Translations under genes and position numbers: made by a program
Part shown: piece after piece, positions 19,715 through 26,704 of the stretch
How the letters are laid out: every line of letters starts with the position of its first letter
How positions within the stretch are numbered: the first letter of the stretch is position 1
Source: JAWWBL01 sp033720975
GTDB lineage: Bacteria; Actinomycetota; Acidimicrobiia; Spongiisociales; ZC4RG35
Direction of reading: 5' to 3'
DNA: 27,374 bases
NCBI GenBank assembly: GCA_033720975.1
Contig: JAWWBL010000014.1
Location: 1 to 27,374, forward strand
The notes under the pieces: generated by a model
What the model was told of the DNA's origin: nothing
Databases searched by the model: none
What the model saw: only the letters and a program-made list of their open reading frames with translations

Positions 19715-21424
19715 GTGGTCGAGAACTTGTATCAGCGGGCCCTTTCGTGGAGCGAATCCGATCCCGAGGACCGGCACCGGGACTTCATACGACTAGCGGT
19801 AGAGCGCGAGGACGTAGCCACGTTGGAGGATCTGTTCGGGGATTTCCTCACCTTCGGCACAGCCGGCATCCGCGGTGAGGTGGGACCCGGGCCCAACCGA
19901 ATGAACCGGGCTGTCGTCATCCGAACCACTCGAGGTCTCGCCGACCATCTACTGACTCAACACGGTGAGACAGATCGACCCGTGGTCGTTGGATTCGACG
20001 CGAGACCAACCAGCGCGCAATTCGCCGAGGACACGGTCGGAGTGCTCGCTGCCGCCGGCCTACCTGTCATTTACTTCCCCGAGGTCACGCCGACGCCGCT
20101 CGTCGCATTCGCAGCAAAGAGCCTGAGCGCATTGGCCGCGGTCGTCATCACGGCCTCGCACAACCCTAAGGGGGACAACGGATACAAGGTTTACGGGAAG
20201 AACGCCGCCCAGATCATCCCGCCCGACGACACGGACATCGCTCAGTCCATCGATCGTCTCGGTGCCACGGATCAGATTCCTCGTGTTGAGAATGCGTTCT
20301 CCAACCCTCATCCTCTCGTCACCACGGCCCCGGCCGACATTCTCGACCGGTACTGGCAGGAGGTGTCACAGTCGAGGCCGGAGGCCGCGCCGTCCGATCT
20401 GAGAATCGTCTATACACCGCTTCACGGTGTCGGAGGTGAGGTGCTCGAGACGGTGTTCGCGCGAGCCGGTCATAGCGGGTTGATCCCGGTCTCCGCACAG
20501 TTCGATCCGGATGGGAGTTTCCCCACTCTCGACTTCCCCAACCCGGAGGACCCAGGCGCACTCGACCTTGCGCTGCAGACAGCTCAGAGGGATGGCGCTG
20601 ACCTGATCCTTGCCAATGATCCTGATGCGGATCGTCTCGCCGTGGTGGTGCCCGCCGGGGGAGGGGAGTGGCGCCCTTTGTCGGGGAACGAAGTCGGGGC
20701 TCTGCTCGGCGATTACCTCCTCAGGCACTATCAGGGGGACGGGACTCCGATAGTCGTGAGCTCGATCGTGTCGAGCCCGGTGCTGGCACGCATCGCGCGT
20801 CTCTACGGAGCACGCCACGAGATGACACTCACCGGGTTCAAGTGGATAGTGAGCGCCGGCCTGGCGCTCGAATCGGAGGGGAATGGGGAGTTCATCTTCG
20901 GTTACGAGGAGGCGCTCGGTTACATGATTGGCCAAACGGTGTTGGACAAGGACGGCATATCGGCTGCCCTGGTGTTCGCCGACCTATCCGCCGGCCTGTC
21001 AAGAAGAGGTTCGTCGATCCTGAAGCGTCTCGTGGAGATCTGGGATGTCTCGGGTCTGTGGGTGAGCACCCAACGCTCGATCGTTCGTAGGGGGGTTGAA
21101 GGTGCTGGGCTGATCCAAGAGGCGGTAGCGGCGCTGGCCGCGAACCCTCCACGCCAAGTTGCTGGTATTGCCGTGGAAGAGATCACCGATTATCGGGAGG
21201 GTGAGCAGAACCGCCCACCTTGGCTCGGAGCGCAGGATCTCGTCGAGCTGTCCCTCGGGGAAAAGGGGCGAGTCCTGGTTCGCCCCAGTGGCACCGAGCC
21301 CAAGCTGAAGATCTATGTCGACTTGCGAGGGGAGTGCGGTAACGACGCTTTTGCAGCCCACGACGCCTTGGACTCCGAGGCCCAATACGTCGCTGCGGAA
21401 TTGGAAGCCGGTCTCTACATCTAG
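19715..21424 (+). CDS. Phosphohexomutase (phosphoglucomutase/phosphomannomutase)
   Basis: 569 residues from GTG 19715. Four alpha-D-phosphohexomutase domains are marked by FGTAGIRGEVG (about 49), the active-site TASHNPKGDNGYKVYG with phosphoserine Ser148, the metal loop DPDADR (Asp302, 304, 306), the sugar-binding GYEEALGY with Glu398, and the phosphate loop RPSGTEPKLK from Arg523. It swaps phosphate between C1 and C6 of glucose or mannose. The long form of about 550-590 residues matches actinobacterial PmmB and Bacillus PgcA; motifs alone do not decide the sugar. The frame can be opened at 19661, but that lies inside galE and adds a non-conserved extension. It is convergent with the small gene at 21421, and the two stop codons overlap. 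Confidence 0.9.
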   Translation: MVENLYQRALSWSESDPEDRHRDFIRLAVEREDVATLEDLFGDFLTFGTAGIRGEVGPGPNRMNRAVVIRTTRGLADHLLTQHGETDRPVVVGFDARPTSAQFAEDTVGVLAAAGLPVIYFPEVTPTPLVAFAAKSLSALAAVVITASHNPKGDNGYKVYGKNAAQIIPPDDTDIAQSIDRLGATDQIPRVENAFSNPHPLVTTAPADILDRYWQEVSQSRPEAAPSDLRIVYTPLHGVGGEVLETVFARAGHSGLIPVSAQFDPDGSFPTLDFPNPEDPGALDLALQTAQRDGADLILANDPDADRLAVVVPAGGGEWRPLSGNEVGALLGDYLLRHYQGDGTPIVVSSIVSSPVLARIARLYGARHEMTLTGFKWIVSAGLALESEGNGEFIFGYEEALGYMIGQTVLDKDGISAALVFADLSAGLSRRGSSILKRLVEIWDVSGLWVSTQRSIVRRGVEGAGLIQEAVAALAANPPRQVAGIAVEEITDYREGEQNRPPWLGAQDLVELSLGEKGRVLVRPSGTEPKLKIYVDLRGECGNDAFAAHDALDSEAQYVAAELEAGLYI

Positions 21425-21609
21425 GGAGACTTGTTTCGGGCGAGATAGAGCCAGCCGAGCCCGTGGACGGCGACACCTAAGAGCAGCACAACCCCGGCGA
21501 CCGGGTTCCCAAGTGCGAGGGCAGCCAGTCCTGCCACGGCCGCGGACGCGACAAGCGCGACCCTCACGCCGTTGAGTGGCCCAAACCCGTAGTTCCCATT
21601 TCCAGTCAT
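21421..21609 (-). CDS. Small two-helix membrane protein
   Basis: 62 residues. Two hydrophobic helices (about 15-33, GVRVALVASAAVAGLAALA, and 37-56, VAGVVLLLGVAVHGLGWLY) are separated by a short GNP turn, and the tail RNKSP is basic. No family is recognised. Composition and codon use resemble a real actinobacterial membrane protein. It is divergent from the amidase with 33 bp between starts. Confidence 0.5.
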   Translation of the reverse strand: MTGNGNYGFGPLNGVRVALVASAAVAGLAALALGNPVAGVVLLLGVAVHGLGWLYLARNKSP

Positions 21610-21642
21610 ATCACGTCCATCCTGCCAAGGTATCGACCGAAA

Positions 21643-22644
21643 ATGAAACGACCTTTGCTGGCGGCGATCATCGCATTGGCAACGGCTTGTGCCGGGACGT
21701 TCGCCGGAGCGGGGGCGGTGTCGGGTGGGAACGCCGGCCCCCCAACCAGGCAGCTTCCCACCATGAGTGTGGTTGCTACCTCCGTCGCAACCTCAGCGGC
21801 CACGGCCGCGACCAAAGCGGCCACTGCCGAGGAGCGCCCGGTGCTGGGTTGGATGACCACCACCGGCGTCCCTGTCTCCATCCTCTCCACCGACGGTGTC
21901 GTGCGGTGGGTGCTTACGCCTTGCGGACGCGAAGCACCAGTCGTTCAGGGAGCTCCCATCTACCAGACGAGGGTTGTCATTGACCCTGGCCATGGCGGGC
22001 CGCGTGATACAGGAGCGGCCGGACCTGGTGGCCTCGTCGAAAAGGATCTGAACTTGAGTGTGGCACGCTCCGTTGTGTTCCTCCTCGAAATGAGGGGGAT
22101 TTCGGCGATCCTCACCAGAACCGGGGATTATCCGGCCCGCTTGTTCGTGAGGTCCGAGCTCGCCGACTCCCTCGATGCCGAGGTCCTGGTCTCGATCCAC
22201 CACAATTCTCCACCGGGCCTGCCTTCTTCCCATCCGGGCACAGACGCATTCGTGCAGCACGGTTCAGATGAGTCGGCCCGTCTAGGAGGGCTGCTCTGGA
22301 AACGGGTCACCGACGCGTTCTCGATCGTCGATGTCCGTTGGACCGCCGCCGTGGACTCAGGCGTCATGACCGTTCGCAACACCAGAGGTTTGGACGCCTA
22401 CGGCATGCTGCGACATCCTGAGACGCCCAGCGTCCTCCTCGAGCTTGGATACATCTCCAATCCCTCAGAAGCACAGTTCTTCTCGAAGGACATCTATCCG
22501 TTCTACGCGGCCTGGGCCATCGTCGACGCAATCGTTAGCTATCTCGACACAGACGAACCGGGGGTCGAGCTCCAGGCTGGACGAGTGTTCAATCCTCAGC
22601 CCGGGATCAGCTCGGACGCCTGCGTCGACCCCGACCTGGGCTGA
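21643..22644 (+). CDS. N-acetylmuramoyl-L-alanine amidase (Amidase_3)
   Basis: 333 residues. The exported N-terminus MKRPLLAAIIALATACAG has a possible lipobox (ATAC, Cys16), so it may be lipid-anchored. An Ala/Thr-rich linker precedes the zinc amidase domain (about 108-305). Ligands and catalytic residues are visible: DPGHGG with His117, VEKDLNL with Glu133, SIHHNS with His186, and LLELGYISNPSE with Glu267. It cleaves the bond between MurNAc and L-Ala during cell separation or wall turnover. No peptidoglycan-binding repeat is attached. The gene ends just before the dif-containing spacer. Confidence 0.9.
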   Translation: MKRPLLAAIIALATACAGTFAGAGAVSGGNAGPPTRQLPTMSVVATSVATSAATAATKAATAEERPVLGWMTTTGVPVSILSTDGVVRWVLTPCGREAPVVQGAPIYQTRVVIDPGHGGPRDTGAAGPGGLVEKDLNLSVARSVVFLLEMRGISAILTRTGDYPARLFVRSELADSLDAEVLVSIHHNSPPGLPSSHPGTDAFVQHGSDESARLGGLLWKRVTDAFSIVDVRWTAAVDSGVMTVRNTRGLDAYGMLRHPETPSVLLELGYISNPSEAQFFSKDIYPFYAAWAIVDAIVSYLDTDEPGVELQAGRVFNPQPGISSDACVDPDLG

Positions 22645-22661
22645 AACCATCTCTGAAGACG

Positions 22662-22710
22662 CTTCTGTGCGGGAAAACGGGCCATTTTGGGCGGTAAATC
22701 GGCACAGAAG
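22662..22710. repeat. Inverted repeat after the amidase gene
   Basis: Arms CTTCTGTGC (22662-22670) and GCACAGAAG (22702-22710) are perfect reverse complements, 31 bp apart. The interior also holds AAAACGGGCCATTTT-type partial symmetry. It could be a terminator for the amidase gene, although no U tract follows, or a structured element linked to the adjacent dif-like site. Confidence 0.5.
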
Positions 22711-22764
22711 GGGAGCGCTCACAAAGGAATTGCCGGTCTGGTTGCAGCCCACACCCTGAGCCTT

Positions 22765-22792
22765 ACTTGACATAACGTGGATTATGGGCGTT
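22765..22792 (-). other. Candidate dif site (XerC/XerD chromosome dimer resolution)
   Basis: The 28-bp layout is arm (11), centre (6), arm (11). On the + strand it reads ACTTGACATAA, CGTGGA, TTATGGGCGTT. On the - strand the right arm is therefore TTATGTCAAGT, which as I recall is the conserved XerD-binding half of actinobacterial dif sites. The other arm, AACGCCCATAA, keeps the CATAA half-site expected for XerC. The inner CATAA/TTATG symmetry and 6-bp spacer match the general dif pattern. It lies in a gene-free 209-bp spacer. Confidence 0.72.
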
Positions 22793-22853
22793 TTGCCAGG
22801 CGAGAGTGGCTTTTGATTTCCTGCATCAATGTTCCTGGTAGCGCATTGATAGA

Positions 22854-23261
22854 TTGGACTCCATTGTGGGCTGGAAGCGAGTCGGCCTTACCGGAGCGGG
22901 AGGGTTGCTCATCGCCGCGGCCACGCTGGCCCTTCTCAGATGGACATTGCCCAAGCTCGGCATGGCGTTTGCTCTCTATGACGTGAGGCAAGCGAGATGG
23001 CCGATCGCACTGCTCTTCGTCGGTGGAATGCTGATCGGAATCGCCTCGATGGCTGCTCGCAAAAACCCTCTGATGATTGGCATCGCCGGTTTACTCGTAG
23101 CAGGGCCCTACCTACCGCTCGCATTTTCGCTCCAACTGCCTAGCCAATACCCCGGCTGGTTCGCAGAGTTAGTGATCTTCACCGCTGGCGCAGAGCCGCT
23201 CATCGTCGGAGGGTTGCTGGTAGGCCTGGCGGGGTGGAGCGCGGTGAGTCGAGCTCGCTGA
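22854..23261 (+). CDS. Four-helix membrane protein of unknown function
   Basis: 135 residues if TTG 22854 is the start; GTG 22866 would give 131. Four hydrophobic segments are visible at about 10-30, 48-66, 74-93 and 106-128, with few charged residues between them and ARKNP as a basic loop. A C-terminal VSRAR tail is basic. No family is recognised. It is the first gene after the dif-like site and reads away from it. Confidence 0.5.
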   Translation: MDSIVGWKRVGLTGAGGLLIAAATLALLRWTLPKLGMAFALYDVRQARWPIALLFVGGMLIGIASMAARKNPLMIGIAGLLVAGPYLPLAFSLQLPSQYPGWFAELVIFTAGAEPLIVGGLLVGLAGWSAVSRAR

Positions 23262-23287
23262 CCTGCTCCCCCCGACCCACCTGACAG

Positions 23288-23587
23288 CTACCGCCGGCGC
23301 ATTCTGACGCCTTTGCCACCGCCGAACAGAATTCCCGCCCCCAGAACAAACCCGAAGTCGTACCAACCACCGTTGTTGTGGACTTCATAGAGGCTCACGT
23401 TCTCGGTGAACAGCGAGATGATGAAGGTGATTGGAGCAATTATCCCGTGCCAAACGCCCAGCCAGAAGCCGGCGACATCGCCATCCACCGGCGCCGAGCC
23501 AACAGCAGGGTTGGCGCCCGGCGCGCAGGCGGCCAATACGACGAGCACGGCCAGAGCCAAAAGCACCAGCCCCAGCCTTCCGCGCAT
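23288..23587 (-). CDS. Small conserved lipoprotein with a C-terminal glycine-rich segment
   Basis: Starting at ATG 23587 (strong GGAGG six bases upstream on the - strand) gives 99 residues. The N-terminus MRGRLGLVLLALAVLVVL ends in the lipobox LAAC with Cys near 21. A hydrophobic domain follows: FWLGVWHGIIAPITFIISLF (about 41-60), then VHNNGGWYDFGFVLGAG (about 67-83) and a basic tail RMRRR. The WHG..AP..FI..LF and NNGGWYDFGF pattern is one I have seen in uncharacterised proteins across bacteria, but no function is assigned. The 150-residue reading from 23740 runs past the ribosome site and lacks a signal peptide at its start. Confidence 0.7.
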   Translation of the reverse strand: MRGRLGLVLLALAVLVVLAACAPGANPAVGSAPVDGDVAGFWLGVWHGIIAPITFIISLFTENVSLYEVHNNGGWYDFGFVLGAGILFGGGKGVRMRRR

Positions 23588-23696
23588 GGAAACCTCCTTT
23601 CCAACCGCCGGCCCGGGCGGACCAGGCTGAACGGAATATGAGAACCTAGCCTGGCGTTCAACTCCCCGAGTCCAAGCCAGGAAAGGTTCTTCAAGC

Positions 23697-24101
23697 ATGG
23701 CCACCGTCGCCCTAACCAAAGAGACCTTCGACGAGACCATTCAGAACAACGAAACGGTCTTCGTCGACTTCTGGGCCGAATGGTGCGGCCCCTGCCGCAT
23801 GTTCGCCCCGACTTTCGAGGCCGCCTCCGAGAAGCACGACGACATCGTCTTTGCCAAGGTCGATACAGAGGATCAGCAGGAGCTGGCCATGGCCTTCGGA
23901 ATCCGCTCCATCCCGACCTTGATGGTCTTCAGGGACCAGATCGTCCTGTACTCGCAGCCCGGGGCCCTACCCGGACATGTGTTCGATGACCTGATCTCGC
24001 AGGTAAAAGAGGTCGACATGGACGAGGTCCGCCGTCAGATCGACGCCCAGGACGATGACCACGACCACGATCATGAGCACGAAGTGGAAACGGCCGGTTA
24101 G
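23697..24101 (+). CDS. Thioredoxin with a histidine-rich C-terminal tail
   Basis: 134 residues. A standard thioredoxin fold (about 1-105) contains VFVDFWAEWCGPC with redox Cys30 and Cys33, KVDTEDQQELA and the cis-Pro in RSIPTLMVF. It reduces disulfides in cytoplasmic proteins. The last 30 residues are unusual: after VDMDEVRRQIDAQ comes a run of alternating Asp/Glu and His (DDDHDHDHEHE), which could bind zinc, nickel or copper. A GAAAGG ribosome site precedes ATG 23697, and TAGCCT at 23647 may be the -10 of a leadered promoter. The stop overlaps that of the convergent methyltransferase gene. Confidence 0.9.
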   Translation: MATVALTKETFDETIQNNETVFVDFWAEWCGPCRMFAPTFEAASEKHDDIVFAKVDTEDQQELAMAFGIRSIPTLMVFRDQIVLYSQPGALPGHVFDDLISQVKEVDMDEVRRQIDAQDDDHDHDHEHEVETAG

Positions 24102-24856
24102 TGCGGTTTGCGGTATGCGGTCACGTGACTTATCGACCGCTCCGTGTAAGGCCTCATGTCGAATCCACCCCAGCGGCCCTCCCTCTCCAAACCGGCCAGC
24201 TGGGCCATCAGGTCTAGTTCCGACGGCCAGGCATACCTGATCTCAACCGGAAGGACCTTCTCTCCGTCCTCTCGGCGCATCACCAGGTGGGTCGATATCC
24301 GCTGCTTGTCAGGCTTGTGGATCGACATCTCGTAGCTGTGCTCGCTGGTGGATTTGATATTCGAGACGGCCATGCGGGTGTTGTGATCGTCGAACCGCTT
24401 CATGTTGGGAACGAAGCATTCGATCACGAACCTGCCGCCCGGCTCGAGATGATCGGCCACATTCCGGAAACACTCCACTTGCCGCTCCTGTGTCAGCAGC
24501 GCAAAGATCGTGTTGAACACGAGATAGATGAGCGGGAAGGTCCCATCGACCTCAACGTCGGCAAAGTCTCCCATGACCACCGGGATCGTCCCTCCCCCGG
24601 GCTTGTCCCGCATCTTCTGGACCATCCTTTCCGAGATGTCGATCCCCGAGACATCGACGCCTCGAGTTGCGAGAGGTAGGGCAATGCGGCCCGACCCGAT
24701 GGCTAGCTCGAGTGCGCGTGGCGGCGTACCCGCATAGCCCTCGAGGAAGTCGATCGTGGATTCGTCGAACTCAGCCCAGACGTCGTCATAGATGGGCGCC
24801 CACATGTCCCCATAGGTTGACTCCTCGTAGTCGGGCATCCCTGATGGCGGTCTCAT
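24098..24856 (-). CDS. Class I SAM-dependent methyltransferase
   Basis: From ATG 24856 the product has 252 residues. Motif I is ALELAIGSGRIALPL (about 50-64), the acidic residue after strand 2 is in VSGIDISERMV, motif post-I has VVMGDFADV, and strand 4 has LIYLVFNTIFAL. The C-terminal half (HNTRMAVSNI, EIRYAWPSELDLMAQLAGL) resembles Methyltransf_25/small-molecule methyltransferases. The substrate is unknown. The frame can be extended to 25258, but that runs through the divergent hutF gene and is not homologous to anything I recognise. ATG at MPDYEES, six codons later, is a second possible start. It is divergent from hutF with 58 bp between starts. Confidence 0.8.
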   Translation of the reverse strand: MRPPSGMPDYEESTYGDMWAPIYDDVWAEFDESTIDFLEGYAGTPPRALELAIGSGRIALPLATRGVDVSGIDISERMVQKMRDKPGGGTIPVVMGDFADVEVDGTFPLIYLVFNTIFALLTQERQVECFRNVADHLEPGGRFVIECFVPNMKRFDDHNTRMAVSNIKSTSEHSYEMSIHKPDKQRISTHLVMRREDGEKVLPVEIRYAWPSELDLMAQLAGLEREGRWGGFDMRPYTERSISHVTAYRKPH

Positions 24857-24914
24857 ACCGGCACTCTGCCAGGTCAGGCCCTTCGATGCCCGGCGATTCT
24901 GCTTATCTGCGGGT

Positions 24915-26213
24915 ATGGGCGAATCAGGACTGTGGCATGCCGACCACGCCTGGCTCGGTGACGAAGACCTCGCCGAAGGTGTACTCGTTGCAGTCGAGGG
25001 CGGTGTCATCAGCTCTGTAACGACTGGCGCGGCATCCGGTGACGCTCGCAAGCTGGAGGGCGTTCTCTTACCCGGATTGGTCTCGGCACACTCACACGCA
25101 TTCCACAGGCTGCTGAGGGGCAGAACACACTCGGGACGGGGCGACTTCTGGGCGTGGCGTGAGGCAATGTATTCAACAGCTGAGAAGCTCACGCCGACCT
25201 CATATCGCAGTCTGGCCGTAGACGTATTCACCGAGATGCTCCAAGCCGGGATCACCACCGTGGGTGAGTTTCACTACGTCCACCACCAGGCCGATGGCAC
25301 GCCCTACGACGATCCGAACGCGATGGGGCTCGCCCTGATCGAGGCAGCCGACGAGGTCGGGATCCGGATGACCCTTCTCGATACTGCGTATCTGACTTCC
25401 ACGGTGTACGGCGACCCTCCGACGCCGCAGCAAGCCCGCTTCTCCGACGGGACGATCGAGTCGTGGGGCTCGCGAGTAGAGGGTCTCCACGCCGTCCGCC
25501 ACTCCCAACGCGTGCGGATAGGGGTCGCAGCCCACAGCGTTCGGGCCCTGTCTCCGGCCGATCTGGAGGCCGTGGCGACACTGGCAGCCGAACACCACCT
25601 ACCTCTCCACATTCACGCATCGGAACAGCCCGCCGAGAACGAGGACTGCCTACGTGCCCACGGGGTCACGCCAGTAGGGCTTTTGGCTGATGTCGGTTTC
25701 CTCGGGCCGCGGACAACGATCGTTCATGGAACACATGTGAGTGATGAAGACATCGCGCTCGTGGCGAGTGCTGGCGCAGCCGTCTGCTTTTGCCCAACGA
25801 CGGAGGCAGATCTGGGTGACGGAATCGGGCCCGCTGAGGAGTACTCGAGAGCCGGCGTTCCTATCAGCTTGGGCTCAGACTCGAACGCAGTCATCGACAT
25901 CCTCGCCGAGGCGGGCCGGCTCGAATCACACGACCGCCTTCGCCTCCTCCGCCGAGGGGTCCACTCCCCCAGGTCGCTGATGATCGCCGCCACGGAGGGC
26001 GGAGCGGCCAATCTGGGGTGGGAGACCGGGCGGATCGCATCTGGTTTTCTGGCCGATTTCGTGGTCTTGGACAGTTCGTCTCATGAGCTGGTGGGCACAC
26101 CTGCGGACTTGGCCTCGATCGCGTTGCACGCGACCCGGGCTTCGGTCAATAAGGTCATCGTCGGCGGACAGGAGCTCGACTTGCCCCGACCGACATATGA
26201 AAAGGCGAAATGA
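24915..26213 (+). CDS. hutF: Formimidoylglutamate deiminase
   Basis: 432 residues, a metal-dependent amidohydrolase. It converts N-formimidoyl-L-glutamate to N-formyl-L-glutamate and ammonia in histidine breakdown. The metal site HSHAFHR (His59, His61) is followed by FHYVHHQ, a third His in HIHASEQ, the hallmark CPTTEADLGDGIGP and the metal Asp in LGSDSNAV. CPTTEADLGDG is characteristic of HutF and separates it from TRZ/ATZ-type deaminases. No other hut gene is seen here. It overlaps the YbaK gene by four bases (ATGA). Confidence 0.88.
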   Translation: MGESGLWHADHAWLGDEDLAEGVLVAVEGGVISSVTTGAASGDARKLEGVLLPGLVSAHSHAFHRLLRGRTHSGRGDFWAWREAMYSTAEKLTPTSYRSLAVDVFTEMLQAGITTVGEFHYVHHQADGTPYDDPNAMGLALIEAADEVGIRMTLLDTAYLTSTVYGDPPTPQQARFSDGTIESWGSRVEGLHAVRHSQRVRIGVAAHSVRALSPADLEAVATLAAEHHLPLHIHASEQPAENEDCLRAHGVTPVGLLADVGFLGPRTTIVHGTHVSDEDIALVASAGAAVCFCPTTEADLGDGIGPAEEYSRAGVPISLGSDSNAVIDILAEAGRLESHDRLRLLRRGVHSPRSLMIAATEGGAANLGWETGRIASGFLADFVVLDSSSHELVGTPADLASIALHATRASVNKVIVGGQELDLPRPTYEKAK

Positions 26214-26704
26214 CCGCTGATCCTGCCGTGCTCGCCGATATGGCCGGCAAGGGCATCGCCTACGAAGAGATGGAGTGCGACCCCGACCTGGCCGACACCG
26301 CGATGTTTTGCGAGGCGTACGGCATCCCACTCGAGAAGTCTGCAAACGCCATTCTCGTAGCCTCGAAGAAGCCCGAAGGCCACAACGCCGTCTGTCTCGT
26401 GTTGGCGCACACCCGGCTCGACGTGAACGGCGTGGTACGCCGGAGACTGGGGGTTCGCAAAGTCAGCTTCGCCAGCCCGGAGCTCACCAAAGAGCTGACC
26501 GGCCAGGAGATCGGCGGGGTGACAGCGTTTGGGCTTCCCGAGGGCTTGCCGGTATGGATTGACGGTCGCGTGGTGAGCCAGGATTGGGTGATCATCGGGG
26601 CCGGTTCGAGATCAGCGAAGATCCGACTCGACCCGAGCCAGTTCCGGCACCTCGACGGATACGAGATCGTGGAGGATCTGGCTCGGATCCCCCCGTCAGG
26701 CTGA
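26210..26704 (+). CDS. YbaK/EbsC-type aminoacyl-tRNA deacylase
   Basis: 164 residues. The YbaK/ProX fold is marked by CEAYGIPLEKSANAILVASKK (quoted in parts: CEAYGIPLEKS, AILVASKK) with the conserved Lys region, LDVNGVVRRRLGVRKVSFAS and a GGVTAFGLP loop. Pro is usual where this loop has Ala. Relatives hydrolyse mischarged Cys-tRNA or Ala-tRNA on tRNA-Pro, correcting prolyl-tRNA synthetase errors. The start overlaps the hutF stop (ATGA), so the two are translated together although their roles differ. It is convergent with the SURF1 gene; the two stops lie within nine bases. Confidence 0.85.
   Translation: MTADPAVLADMAGKGIAYEEMECDPDLADTAMFCEAYGIPLEKSANAILVASKKPEGHNAVCLVLAHTRLDVNGVVRRRLGVRKVSFASPELTKELTGQEIGGVTAFGLPEGLPVWIDGRVVSQDWVIIGAGSRSAKIRLDPSQFRHLDGYEIVEDLARIPPSG

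Noticed and set aside
22767..22795. TTGACA at 22767 as the -35 of a promoter for the 22854 gene
   Set aside because: No -10 hexamer occurs 16-19 bp downstream. The sequence is better explained as one arm of the dif-like site.
24857..25258. N-terminal extension of the methyltransferase
   Set aside because: It runs antisense through hutF coding sequence and has no domain. The methyltransferase fold is complete from 24856.
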